From CAYMKL01 sp964390805 (lineage in GTDB: Bacteria > Chloroflexota > Anaerolineae > VGOG01): a stretch of DNA of 43,284 bases. The position numbers and the translations under genes were made by a program. Every line of letters begins with the position of its first letter. Within the stretch, counting starts at the first letter, position 1. The stretch covers positions 1 through 43,284 of the forward strand of contig CAYMKL010000049.1 in assembly GCA_964390805.1 (NCBI GenBank). The letters are read 5' to 3'. Below are positions 16,104-25,400 of the stretch, one piece after another. The notes beneath the pieces were generated by a model. That model had not been told where the DNA came from. It searched no databases and saw only the letters and a program-made list of their open reading frames with translations.

Positions 16104-17261
16104 CTATCCCTGCGCCGTGATGCGTTGCAGTCGCTTGGACCGCGTCTTGCGACCAGCAAAGCCAAGGATGCCGATAACGACGACGGCGACAACGACGTTG
16201 GCGACCAACAGGACGATGTTTTGCGCGATCCCATCGGCGACCAACTTGTCCACCAGACCGACGACCATCAAGTTGGCCAGCGCCAGCGGCACCAGGAATT
16301 TCCAGGCCAGGTTCAACAGGTGGTCAATGCGGATGCGCGGTATCATGCTGCGCACCCACCAGAAGATAAAAATGACCGCCGCGCACTTGACGAAGAACCA
16401 AACGTAGCCCGGCAGGATGGGGCCACGCCAGCCACCCAGGAAGAGCGTGGTGATGACGGCGGACATGGCGAACAAGTTGAAATACTCCGACATGAAGAAC
16501 ATCACGAACTTCATCCCGCTGTACTCGGTGAAGAAGCCAGCCACCAGCTCCGAGTCGGCCTCGATCATGTCGAAAGGAGCCCGGTACAGCTCTGCGAAGG
16601 CTGCCAGCATGTAAACGAGAAAAACCATCGGCATGGTGATGAGATGTGGCACTGATTGCTGACGCACGATCTGGACCATTGACATTGAGCCTGTCAGCAA
16701 GACGACAGCCACGATGCTCAACAGCATCGGAATCTCGTAGCTGATGAGCTGGGCCACCACGCGAAAGGCGCCGAGCAACGAGTACTTGTTATTGGACGAC
16801 CAACCAGCCATCAAGATGGCGATGGTGCCCAGAGAAGCGATAGCTACGACGTACAGGACGCCGATGTTGAGATCAGTGCCCCACGCCCCCTCGCCAAAGG
16901 GCAGCACAGCGTAGATGAGCACCGCAGCCATGATAGTGAAAACGGGCGCCAGGAGATGCACCCAGTAGTCAGCACCATCGGGAACGATATCCTCCTTGGT
17001 CAACATCTTGATGCCATCGGCAATAGGGGTGAAGATGCCCCAGGGTCCCCAGCGGTTGGGGCCGAGGCGGTCCTGGAATCGCCCGATGACCTTGCGCTCG
17101 CCCAAGGGGAGAGCCAGCACCGACATCAGAGCCATCACAACGAGGATGATGCCTACTCCAAAGTGTACCACGGCATCCGCGGCCCACATCGGCAGGAACC
17201 CGGCCAGCCAGGTGGTGATGGCCTCACGAAGATTGACGAACAAGAAATTCAGTGCATCCAT
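16104..17261 (-). CDS. nuoH: NADH-quinone oxidoreductase subunit H
   Basis: This 385-residue membrane subunit forms the quinone-binding chamber with NuoB and NuoD. Family motifs are RKVIGRFQDRLGPNRWGPWG, the cytoplasmic loop YRAPFDMIEADSELVAGF with conserved acidic residues, and MSEYFNLFAMSAV. Eight helices are expected and the length is slightly above the bacterial average because of the N-terminal stretch. ATG follows AGGGGACAG. It lies 10 bp after nuoD. Confidence 0.97.
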   Translation of the reverse strand: MDALNFLFVNLREAITTWLAGFLPMWAADAVVHFGVGIILVVMALMSVLALPLGERKVIGRFQDRLGPNRWGPWGIFTPIADGIKMLTKEDIVPDGADYWVHLLAPVFTIMAAVLIYAVLPFGEGAWGTDLNIGVLYVVAIASLGTIAILMAGWSSNNKYSLLGAFRVVAQLISYEIPMLLSIVAVVLLTGSMSMVQIVRQQSVPHLITMPMVFLVYMLAAFAELYRAPFDMIEADSELVAGFFTEYSGMKFVMFFMSEYFNLFAMSAVITTLFLGGWRGPILPGYVWFFVKCAAVIFIFWWVRSMIPRIRIDHLLNLAWKFLVPLALANLMVVGLVDKLVADGIAQNIVLLVANVVVAVVVIGILGFAGRKTRSKRLQRITAQG

Positions 17262-17271
17262 GAACTGTCCC

Positions 17272-18378
17272 CTAACGATCCAAGTCTGCCATGGTCAGGT
17301 TGATGCTGCCCAGAATGACTACGACGTCCTGTATCTTGTGCCCTGCGCACATTTCCTTCAGGGCGCTTAGGTTGATCTGCGACGGCGGTCGGATTCGGAC
17401 GCGGTACGGGTTGGCCGAGCCATCGCTTACGACGTAGAAGCTCAGCTCGCCCTTGGGGCACTCAATGCGCCCGTAGGCCTCGCCCTTAGGCGGACGGCGC
17501 AAAGCCCTTTTCGCCTGGGGATTCATCACCTCACCATCAGGGATGGTCTCCAGGGTCTGATCAATGATCCGCACGCTCTGGCGCATCTCTTTGATGTGCT
17601 GCAGGTAGCGGTCGTATACGTCGCCGTTGGGGCAGGTGGGTACTTCGAAATCGAAGCGGTCGTAGACGGAGTAGCGATCCACTTTGCGGATGTCGTAGGC
17701 CACGCCGGAGGCGCGCAGCATGGGACCGGTAATGCTGGCGTTAACGGCCACGTCAGCGGGCAGCACCCCGACATCCACAGAACGGGCCAGGAAGATCTCG
17801 TTCTCGCTGAGGAAGGTATCCAACTGATCAATGAAGCCTTTGAAGTGATCGTTGAACTTCCTGACAGCCGGCAGGAAGTCTTCCGGCAGGTCAGCCGACA
17901 CACCGCCGGGCCGCATGTAGTTACACATCATCCGCGAGCCACAGGCCATCTCGAAGAGATCTAGCATGTGCTCGCGAGCTCGGAAGCAATACATGACCGG
18001 CGTAAAATAGGCGCCCAACTCATTCCACAGGAAGCCAATAGCCATCATGTGGTTGATGAAGCGGGTCAGCTCAGCCATGATAACCCGTATGTATTCTGCC
18101 CGCTCAGGCACCTCGAGGCCCAGTAGCTTTTCCACCGCCACCACGTACGCCTGGTTGTTGGTCATGGAGCAAACATAGTCCAGGCGGTCGGTCAATGGGA
18201 TCACCTGTACATAGGTACTTTCCTCGCAGAGCTTCTCAATGCCCCGATGCAGGTAGCCCGTGACCGGCTCAAGGCCCACCACAGTCTCGCCGTCCAGTTG
18301 CAGTCTCAATCTGAACACCCCGTGGGTGCTGGGGTGTTGGGGGCCTAAGTTGAGTGCGATAGTCTCGGTTCTTAGCAT
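17272..18378 (-). CDS. nuoD: NADH-quinone oxidoreductase subunit D
   Basis: This 368-residue subunit of about 49 kDa type shapes the quinone site; it derives from hydrogenase large subunits. Conserved parts are LNLGPQHPSTHGVFRLRLQL (with the quinone-site His pair), GYLHRGIEKLCE, MTNNQAYVVAVEKLLG and the C-terminal IQDVVVILGSINLTMADLDR. The ATG at 18378 follows GAGAGGGTAG; a TTG lies one codon earlier. NuoC is a separate gene, not fused. Length is normal. Confidence 0.97.
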   Translation of the reverse strand: MLRTETIALNLGPQHPSTHGVFRLRLQLDGETVVGLEPVTGYLHRGIEKLCEESTYVQVIPLTDRLDYVCSMTNNQAYVVAVEKLLGLEVPERAEYIRVIMAELTRFINHMMAIGFLWNELGAYFTPVMYCFRAREHMLDLFEMACGSRMMCNYMRPGGVSADLPEDFLPAVRKFNDHFKGFIDQLDTFLSENEIFLARSVDVGVLPADVAVNASITGPMLRASGVAYDIRKVDRYSVYDRFDFEVPTCPNGDVYDRYLQHIKEMRQSVRIIDQTLETIPDGEVMNPQAKRALRRPPKGEAYGRIECPKGELSFYVVSDGSANPYRVRIRPPSQINLSALKEMCAGHKIQDVVVILGSINLTMADLDR

Positions 18379-18391
18379 CAACTACCCTCTC

Positions 18392-18886
18392 TCACCACTC
18401 CGGCCCTGTGGGTCGTGTGGGCTTCAAATCCTCAAAGGTGTAGGTGCGATTCTCGAAATCCTTGCGCAGCGGGTGGCCGGGGAATCCCTCCCAAAGCACA
18501 ATGCGCTTGAGATTGGGGTGGCCCTCGAAGCGGATGCCCATGAGATCATAAGCCTCGCGCTCCTGGTAGTTGGCCCCTCGCCATAAGGGGGTAACCGACG
18601 GGACTGTCGGGTTCTCCTTGTCCTCGATATAGGCTTTCAACACAAAAGGTGCGGTTGTCTTATCCTTGATGGACCAAAGGTGATAAACCACCTCGAAGCG
18701 CTCCGGCTGATCCACGGCGGTCAGCAGGGCCAGGTAGTCTAGCCCGCACTCGTCGTGCAGAAACTGAGTAACCTTCGCCACTGCCCCAGGTTCGATAGCC
18801 ACCGTGAAATCTATCAATTCCGGCACATCAACCACAGCCTCGGGAAAGCGTTCTTTGAGCTTGCCCAGAATCTCCTCGTTCGTCAC
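18392..18886 (-). CDS. nuoC: NADH-quinone oxidoreductase subunit C
   Basis: This 164-residue, 30-kDa-type subunit of the peripheral arm carries the signature ANYQEREAYDLMGIRFEGHPN, followed by RIVLWEGFPGHPLRKDF. It starts at GTG (18886), preceded by GAGGGAA. It is separated from nuoB by 30 bp and from nuoD by 13 bp. It is shorter than the E. coli fused NuoCD half but normal for free-standing NuoC. Confidence 0.96.
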   Translation of the reverse strand: MTNEEILGKLKERFPEAVVDVPELIDFTVAIEPGAVAKVTQFLHDECGLDYLALLTAVDQPERFEVVYHLWSIKDKTTAPFVLKAYIEDKENPTVPSVTPLWRGANYQEREAYDLMGIRFEGHPNLKRIVLWEGFPGHPLRKDFENRTYTFEDLKPTRPTGPEW

Positions 18887-18916
18887 GTTGTTCCCTCACT
18901 AACTACTGGTTTCCAT

Positions 18917-19420
18917 TTACTTCTGATACCACGACACCGTCTTTATGGACTGCTTCATCACCATGTCGTGCAGTTTCATGAACCCGTGAAGCAGAGCCTC
19001 GGGGCGTGGGGGACAGCCCGGCACGTAGACGTCCACCGGCAGGATCTCATCGGCTCCTTGCAGCACGGCATAGGAGGGGAAAGGCCCGCCTGATATGGCG
19101 CAGTTGCCCATCGCCAGCACGTATTTCGGTTCCGGCATCTGGTTGTAGATGCGCAGCACCTGGGGGGCCATTTTGTGAGTAATGGTGCCCGCCACGATCA
19201 TCAAATCGGCCTGCCTGGGCGAGGGACGCATGATCTCCATCCCGAAGCGCGACATGTCATAGCGAGCCATTCCCGTCGAGATCATCTCAAAAGCACAGCA
19301 GGCCAGCCCAAAACTCACCGGCCACATGCTCGACTTGCGCCCCCAGTTGTAGATCTTGTCTACAGTGGTGAGAAAGATGTTGCGTTTGAGCTGCTCTTCA
19401 ATCAGTTCTTCTTCAGACAT
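18917..19420 (-). CDS. nuoB: NADH-quinone oxidoreductase subunit B (cluster N2)
   Basis: This 167-residue subunit carries the terminal [4Fe-4S] cluster N2. The ligands are the paired cysteines in FGLACCAFEM, Cys in LAMGNCAISGG and Cys in VYVPGCPPRPEALL. The ATG at 19420 begins MSEEELIEEQLKRNIFLTT. The longer reading frame upstream overlaps nuoA and is not used. It overlaps nothing and lies 2 bp after nuoA. It sits at the junction of the peripheral and membrane arms. Confidence 0.97.
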   Translation of the reverse strand: MSEEELIEEQLKRNIFLTTVDKIYNWGRKSSMWPVSFGLACCAFEMISTGMARYDMSRFGMEIMRPSPRQADLMIVAGTITHKMAPQVLRIYNQMPEPKYVLAMGNCAISGGPFPSYAVLQGADEILPVDVYVPGCPPRPEALLHGFMKLHDMVMKQSIKTVSWYQK

Positions 19421-19422
19421 AG

Positions 19423-19779
19423 TTACACCCACTCCAGCGCGCCCTTCCGCCAGGCGTAGACCAGGCCGCCGAGCAAGATGGCCAGGAAAATGAACATCTC
19501 CACCAGGGCGAAGATTTCCAAATTGTGGTAGGCAACTGCCCAGGGGAGAAGAAAAACGGTCTCGACATCGAAGATGACAAAGACGAGGGCGTAGATGTAA
19601 TACTGCACTCTGAACTGCACCCACGTCTCGCCGACAGTCTCGAGACCACATTCGTAGGTGGAAGATTTCACGGGGTTTGGCTTCTTGGGGCGGATAACAA
19701 AGGCTAAGGCTAAAGCAATGATGGGGAAAGCAATGGCAATGACGGCAAAGATGCCGATGAAGACATACGGGGTCAGCAA
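19423..19779 (-). CDS. nuoA: NADH-quinone oxidoreductase subunit A
   Basis: This 118-residue subunit has three membrane helices and the conserved loop KSSTYECGLETVGETWVQFR, followed by YYIYALVFVIFDVETVFLLP. I choose the TTG at 19779 (LLTPYVFIGIF) because AAGGAG lies 8 bp upstream and no ATG fits. It is the first gene of the operon, about 40 bp downstream of the nearer of two duplicated promoters. Use of TTG for the lead gene may lower its translation. Confidence 0.93.
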   Translation of the reverse strand: MLTPYVFIGIFAVIAIAFPIIALALAFVIRPKKPNPVKSSTYECGLETVGETWVQFRVQYYIYALVFVIFDVETVFLLPWAVAYHNLEIFALVEMFIFLAILLGGLVYAWRKGALEWV

Positions 19780-19819
19780 AGGCCTAACTCCTTCGTTGAT
19801 GCTGTCACAAACGCGGACT

Positions 19820-19848
19820 ATTATAGCATACTTCTCGCAAAAGGGCAA
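19820..19848 (-). promoter_or_regulatory. nuo operon promoter P1 (proximal)
   Basis: On the minus strand there is TTGCCC, 17 bp, then a perfect TATAAT preceded by TGC (extended -10). It lies 41 bp upstream of the nuoA start. It is the proximal copy of a duplicated promoter. Confidence 0.85.
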
Positions 19849-19909
19849 ACACAAAATCGCGGTCACAAGCAGCCCGAGCCCCTTGCTGATACTGTCACAA
19901 ACGGACGAT

Positions 19910-19938
19910 ATTATAGCACACTTCTCGCAAATGTGCAA
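19910..19938 (-). promoter_or_regulatory. nuo operon promoter P2 (distal)
   Basis: On the minus strand there is TTGCAC, 17 bp, then TATAAT preceded by TGC. It is the distal copy, exactly 90 bp from P1, and shares the spacer core TTTGCGAGAAGT and the downstream block TTTGTGACAG. Confidence 0.85.
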
Positions 19939-19949
19939 ACTGCGGAAAA

Positions 19950-19978
19950 GTGACTCCTGACGAAAGATGTGGTATAAT
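19950..19978 (+). promoter_or_regulatory. Promoter of the femAB pair
   Basis: GTGACT, 17 bp, then TATAAT preceded by TGG (extended -10). The -35 box lies only 11 bp from the -35 of nuo promoter P2 on the other strand, so the two units are transcribed back to back. It excludes the longer reading frame that starts at 19967. Confidence 0.8.
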
Positions 19979-20044
19979 TATCGTGAAACGTCAAACGTGA
20001 AGACGTGTTGCGCGTTCCGTGTCGGAAGAAAGGATGATCTGAGT

Positions 20045-21085
20045 TTGCGAGTTCACTTCACCAGCGATATAAACGAAAGCGATTGGAACTCCTTCGTGGC
20101 CGCATCCCCCAGAGGCCACGTCCTGCAATCCAGCCAGTGGGGGCAACTGAAGGAGAGATTCGGCTGGCAGGTTGCGCGCCTGGTCATTGAGGATCAAGGC
20201 CAATGGTTGGCCGGTGCACAGATCCTCTTCCGCTCCCTGGGGCCCCAGACCATCGCCTACGTGCCGAAAGGTCCCGTGGCGGACCTGGCCGATGACGAAG
20301 TTACACAGACTCTGCTGGAGGCCCTGCACAGCCTTTGCCGCCAGCAGCGCGCCATCCTCCTAAAGATTGAGCCTGACGTGGCCGAAGACTCTACCCTGCC
20401 TCAACGACTCAGCGAACTAGGCTTCCGCCCCAGCCCGCAGACCATCCAGCCGCAGTGCACCATCCTGCTGGATCTGACGCCCCAAGCCGATGATATTCTG
20501 GCCCGCATGAAGTCCAAAACCCGCTACAACATCCGGCTGGCGGGGCGCAAAGGGGTAGCGGTGCGTGAGGGTACGGCCGAGGACCTGCATAGCTTCTACC
20601 GACTGATGCAGATCACTGGCGAGCGCGATGGTTTTGGAATCCATAGCGAGTCATACTACCAGGCTGCCCATCAGCTCTTCGTACCCCAGGGCCTGGCTAG
20701 GCTCTTTCTGGCCAGTTTTGAAGACAAGGTTTTAGCGGGGATCATGGCTTTTGCCTTCGGCCAAGGAGCCTGGTACATGTACGGCGCCTCGTCCGACGAA
20801 CACCGCAACCTCATGCCCAACTACCCCCTCCAGTGGGAGGCCATCAAATGGGCCAGGGAACGCGGCTGCCTGACTTACGACCTATGGGGCATCCCCGATG
20901 AAGAAGAAGCCGTACTGGAGAGAGAGTTCATCAAGCGAAGCGATGGACTATGGGGAGTCTATCGCTTCAAGCGGGGCTTTGGTGGCCAGGTGGTGCGCTA
21001 CCTGGGCGCTTATGACCACGTTTATTCACCCTTACTATACCGGCTTTACAACAAGCTAGTAACTTGGAGAGCCAGACCAGGCTAA
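20045..21085 (+). CDS. FemAB/FemX-family aminoacyltransferase, copy 1
   Basis: This protein of about 346 residues belongs to the FemABX family, which adds amino acids from aminoacyl-tRNA to the peptidoglycan precursor lipid II (or uses the same fold for related peptidyl transfers). Visible motifs are GHVLQSSQWGQLKERFGW near the N-terminus, ARMKSKTRYNIRLAGRKGV, GAWYMYGASSDEHRNLMPNY and LTYDLWGIPDE, followed by GVYRFKRGFGGQ. I choose the TTG at 20045, preceded by AAAGGATGATC, because an earlier frame start overlaps the promoter. It lies 7 bp upstream of a homologous second copy, so the two probably act in sequence on the cross-bridge. The exact amino acid added cannot be read from the sequence. 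Confidence 0.88.
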   Translation: MRVHFTSDINESDWNSFVAASPRGHVLQSSQWGQLKERFGWQVARLVIEDQGQWLAGAQILFRSLGPQTIAYVPKGPVADLADDEVTQTLLEALHSLCRQQRAILLKIEPDVAEDSTLPQRLSELGFRPSPQTIQPQCTILLDLTPQADDILARMKSKTRYNIRLAGRKGVAVREGTAEDLHSFYRLMQITGERDGFGIHSESYYQAAHQLFVPQGLARLFLASFEDKVLAGIMAFAFGQGAWYMYGASSDEHRNLMPNYPLQWEAIKWARERGCLTYDLWGIPDEEEAVLEREFIKRSDGLWGVYRFKRGFGGQVVRYLGAYDHVYSPLLYRLYNKLVTWRARPG

Positions 21086-21092
21086 CGGCAGA

Positions 21093-22154
21093 GTGCAAGT
21101 AACTGAGGTAACAGAGCACGATCTTTGGAACGAGGCCCTTCTCAAGCTGCCTTACAATCATGTATTGCAGTCCTACGAGTGGGGTCAGTTCAAAGCCAAA
21201 TACGGATGGACACCCCTGCGCCTCCTTTTCGAGGAGGACGGCTCGATACGGGCCGCCGCCTCTGTTCTGCGGCGCAAGCTCCCCCATCTCCCTCTCTGCA
21301 TAATGTACGTGCCGAAAGGGCCAGCTCTCGACTATGGCAATGGTGAGTTGCTGAAGCGCGTCCTGTCCACCCTGCAGGACGTGGCCAGGCGTCATCACGC
21401 TATCTTCATCAAGATTGACCCCGACGTCTGCCTGGAAGACCACAGGCCTCCGACCGCCCAGGTCATTAGTACCTTGGAGAGTCAGGGCTGGCAACTCTCT
21501 TCCGAACAAATCCAATTCCGCAACACCATTCTCATCGACTTGACGCGGGAAGAGGACGAGCTATTGAAAGCCATGAAGTCCAAGACTCGCTACAACGTCC
21601 GCCTGGCCGAGCGACGTGGGATCAAGGTACGCCTGGGAGGGCTAACTGACCTGCCCTTCTTCTATGATATGTACGCTGAAACCGGCACGCGGGATGAGTT
21701 CATCATCCGCCCCTTTGTCTACTATCGCGATGCCTGGCAGATTTTCATTGAGGCCAACCTGGCCCACCTCTTCATTGCCGAGTACGAAGGCCAGGCCCTG
21801 GCTGGCCTCATCCTCTTCCGCTTCGGAAAAAAGGCCTGGTACATGTACGGCGCCTCGCGAGACCTGCACCGCAACCTGATGCCCAACCACCTCTTGCAAT
21901 GGGAGGCCATGCACTGGGCCAAGACCCAGGGCTGCACGGTCTATGACTTATGGGGGGCTCCAAACGTCCGGGACGAATCAGATCCGTTGTGGGGGGTTTA
22001 CAGGTTCAAAGAGGGCTTTGGAGGCCAATTCGTGCGACACATCGGAGCCTACGACTATCCCATTTCACGCTTCCCATACCGAATATACACGGTGAGTGTG
22101 CCCCGCTATCTAGAAGTGCTGCGAAAGAGGAATAAACAAGGAGAAGGCAGATAG
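21093..22154 (+). CDS. FemAB/FemX-family aminoacyltransferase, copy 2
   Basis: This 353-residue paralogue follows copy 1 directly. The same motifs appear: NHVLQSYEWGQFKAKYGW, AMKSKTRYNVRLAERRGI, AWYMYGASRDLHRNLMPNHL, VYDLWGAPN and GVYRFKEGFGGQFVRHIGAY. It starts at GTG (21093), 7 bp after the stop of copy 1, with no strong ribosome binding site, so translation is probably coupled. Tandem FemAB genes usually add successive residues of an interpeptide bridge. The C-terminal lysine/arginine-rich end (RKRNKQGEGR) is unlike copy 1. Confidence 0.9.
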   Translation: MQVTEVTEHDLWNEALLKLPYNHVLQSYEWGQFKAKYGWTPLRLLFEEDGSIRAAASVLRRKLPHLPLCIMYVPKGPALDYGNGELLKRVLSTLQDVARRHHAIFIKIDPDVCLEDHRPPTAQVISTLESQGWQLSSEQIQFRNTILIDLTREEDELLKAMKSKTRYNVRLAERRGIKVRLGGLTDLPFFYDMYAETGTRDEFIIRPFVYYRDAWQIFIEANLAHLFIAEYEGQALAGLILFRFGKKAWYMYGASRDLHRNLMPNHLLQWEAMHWAKTQGCTVYDLWGAPNVRDESDPLWGVYRFKEGFGGQFVRHIGAYDYPISRFPYRIYTVSVPRYLEVLRKRNKQGEGR

Positions 22155-22455
22155 AACAGGGTTTTTAGTGACGAATTTTGCCCATTTTGAAAACAGGCCG
22201 TATCTAAATGAGCATTTTTGCGTTATTACTTATAGAAGACGGATTGACAATACACAGCTTGTGAATAAGCCGGACTGCACTTCACGGAGAATTCATGCCA
22301 CTTTCACCATGTCTTCACCCATCATTTCGGTCAGGAATGATATAATCCAATTGAGTTCAGTATATCCTCACCATTTCATTCGGAATCTATGCATAGTCGA
22401 AGGGCTTTAAGATTCGGGAATAGCCGGTGGAGAGCGATAGAAAACGGGGGCCAAG
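22155..22455. other. AT-richer intergenic region upstream of the secreted protein gene
   Basis: This 301-bp stretch has lower GC than either neighbour and no supportable gene. TATAAT at 22341-22346 preceded by TGA could be an extended -10 promoter for the following gene, but no good -35 lies at the right distance. A perfect TTGACA at 22244 has no partner -10. Confidence 0.5.
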
Positions 22456-25400
22456 ATGTTACATCCGTCAGATGAATTCATGAGAGTAAGCAGAGATTTA
22501 GGCAACACTTGGACAGACTGGCTGTCCCGAGCAAGGGGGCCCAAAGCTAGCAGGCAAACTCTGCTTTGCCTGCTATGTGTTTTCCTGGGCATTAGCATAG
22601 TACCAGCGCTCTGGACAATAAGTCCCCCCCTCAAGCCGGTGCTGGCACAACCTGACGATGAAGTCGCTGGCTACGGCGAAGCACATCTTGGGCCTGGCAA
22701 GCGAATCCAGTTGCCGGCCATTGACCATGAGAACGGGTGGGAAACCTGGGTGCAGGTGCAAAACGTAGGAGCGACAGACAGCGGGGCAGTGGTGTTCTTC
22801 TGGGGCGATTACTCGCGCAAGTGCCCAGCCAACGACCCTGGCCCTATCCGCACGGCCTGCATAAGAGTGCCGGAGAACGCTGTCTGGACGCTGAAGTCTC
22901 ATATCCCCATCCACGCCAAGTCGGCCATCGTCTATTCGGTAGCTACACCTGTCCTCAACGACGCCTGTGAAGACGCCGGCGATGCGGTTGGCGACACCAG
23001 CGCGTGGAGGGCCTGGGAGGACACTTACGAGGGCAGTGGCGAACCGTTAGCAGTGATAGCCCAACGCAAGGGCAGCAATGCCTTCGGCATTGTTGTCTCC
23101 AGCGCTTACCCTGGCTTCACCGAGTCTATGCCGGGAGAAGGCCCTCCCTACCAGTATTTCACTCCTTACGCCATGAAGCGATATCATAACTTGTACACAG
23201 AGATGATTATCCAAAACAGCGGCGACCAATGCACCCCCGTAACTATCTACTACAGGGAACAAGCGCCCTGTTTCTTCGAATGGATACAGCACGTCGAGCA
23301 GTTGGCGCCTGGAGAATCCGTCCGGGTAAGAGTTCCAGATGAGATAAACTGCGAATGGCTGGGATCAGCCTATGTTCAGGCTAACGAGCCGCTGAGTATT
23401 GTCGTAGACCAGATCAGTTTCTCCAAATACTGTCTGGACTCACACGATCGGGGCACATTGCTAACCTATTGGGCTCAGCCCTACAAGCCTGCCGGTGACA
23501 CACTGCTCTACGCAGGTCTCCTGCTCAGAATGTGGGACGGCTGGCAAACCGGCATCCAGGTGCAAAACCTGACCCGGGAATCTCTACCCACTTTCGTCAC
23601 AGTGAGTTTCAGCGACAACAGCGGCGGAGAGCTGCTGTTCGTGGGCGATTGGGTGTGCCCCAACGGGGCCAATACTTTCTTCTTGCCACCCATCACCGAT
23701 TTGGGCTTCAACTATGTAGGAGCGGCCAACATCCAGTCCCATAACCAGGTGGACTACCCCAGCGGGAAAGAGACCGACGGCCAACCCATCTCCGCCGTGG
23801 TGGACGTGAAGAAGACTTTGATCTATTCCGAGGCTTCTAACAGTTGGATAACGGCCCCGCCAGGCGAGGCCCAGGGAGGATCCTATAACGCCGATCCGCT
23901 GAGCGCGCACCAGGGATGGAGGTACATTGCCCTTCCGTCAATCAGTAAATCGGACGAGGCGATTTCGACGATTGCCGTCCGCAACAACTCCAACTGTAAC
24001 CGAATCCAGCTCCGAATAAGCATCCACGACGCCACCGGAGCCAGGCACACCATTATTAGCAGCCTGTGGCTAGGGCCTGAGCAGTTGCGGCTGGTAGATC
24101 TGGCCAACGTGAGCAGCGTGGTTTCTGGCTTCATAGGTGCGGGGATAGTGGAGGTCATCGGAGAGGAACAGCTCTGCGATACCAACGGGGATGGCCATAT
24201 AGATCAAGAGCTCGTCGTGCCTACCGCTATCGTATTGAACAAGGGCCAACCGGACGGTGACATCACCACCGTCTACGATGGCATCCCGTTCTCGTCTGAG
24301 TATGCGCCTTGCCTCATCACCATCTCCGGCCAGGTCATTGACAAGATCACCCTGGCTCCCATCAACGACGCTTCGATCAGCATTGATGGTGCGGAGTACG
24401 ACACCACAGATCCCACAGGCCACTACAGCTTAGAGTACCCCAAGACCGCGGAGCCCAAGGACATCATCCTGGCGGCGTCGGCCGCTGACTACGTCACCGG
24501 GACTGTGGCCCTGGAGGACACCGTCTGCGACGACCAGGTGGTCAACTTCGAGCTGTACCCGTTATGTGATACCGTTGACGTGTTCGGCTGGGTCACCGAC
24601 AAGGAGACCGGCCTGCCCATCGCGGATGCCTCCGTTAGCGCAGTGAACTTGATGGGCAGCGGAACCGCCACCACGGACGCGGGTGGGTACTACGACATTG
24701 AGCTCGCCTTCGACTCAGGCGCCACCACCTGGGTGACCACCTGGGCCGAGGGGTACAATGGAGCGACAGACAGCGTGTTCATCCCCATTTGTGATACAGC
24801 GCAGGTAGACTTCGAGCTCTACCAGACGACCAAGAGTCGCATCCTGCTCTACTACGGAAACGGCGGTGAGGATGAGGGCTACGCCGACGCCGCGGCCCTG
24901 TTCGAAAGCCTGGGCTACCTGGTGAACTACACCACCGACTGGCCCGACGATCCGGATCTGGAAGAGTACAAAGTCATCTTCCTGCTGGGGCCTGGGAACG
25001 CCAACGGTGATCCGGCGAACAACAACTTCACGCCTGGCCAGCTTGCCCAGCTCGACCCGTTCCTGTGGGGCGGCGGCCGCCTCGTGGTCATGACCGAGGC
25101 AGGAGCAACAGTCAGCGTGGAGAACGCCCTGCTGAACGCGCTGACCGGCGCCGATGTTCAGTTCGTGGCTGGCACGATCAACACCGCCCTGGCTGACGAT
25201 ATCACAACCGATCAAGTCACCGGTGACGTCACGATGCTGGACTTCGACACCGCCACGAGCATCAACGTGGGCGTGGGAGCGGTGCCGGGCGAGCTAGGTG
25301 CGCTCGGCACCTCCCACCCCGATGCGGGAGCGATCATCCTGGCGACGGACACCCCGACCGGCGTGTCGCGCCTGTCCGCCAACGGCTTCGCCGGCGACGT

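Larger units (their letters stand above)
19804..19940. repeat. Duplicated promoter block upstream of nuoA
   Basis: The block CTGTCACAAACG, an ATTATAGCA core and CTTCTCGCAAA occurs twice about 90 bp apart (19804-19850 and 19892-19940). Each copy carries a complete promoter. The conserved TGTCACAAAC just downstream of each start site could be an operator. Confidence 0.8.

Noticed and set aside
22244..22249. Perfect TTGACA as a promoter for the secreted protein gene
   Set aside because: No -10-like hexamer 15-19 bp downstream.
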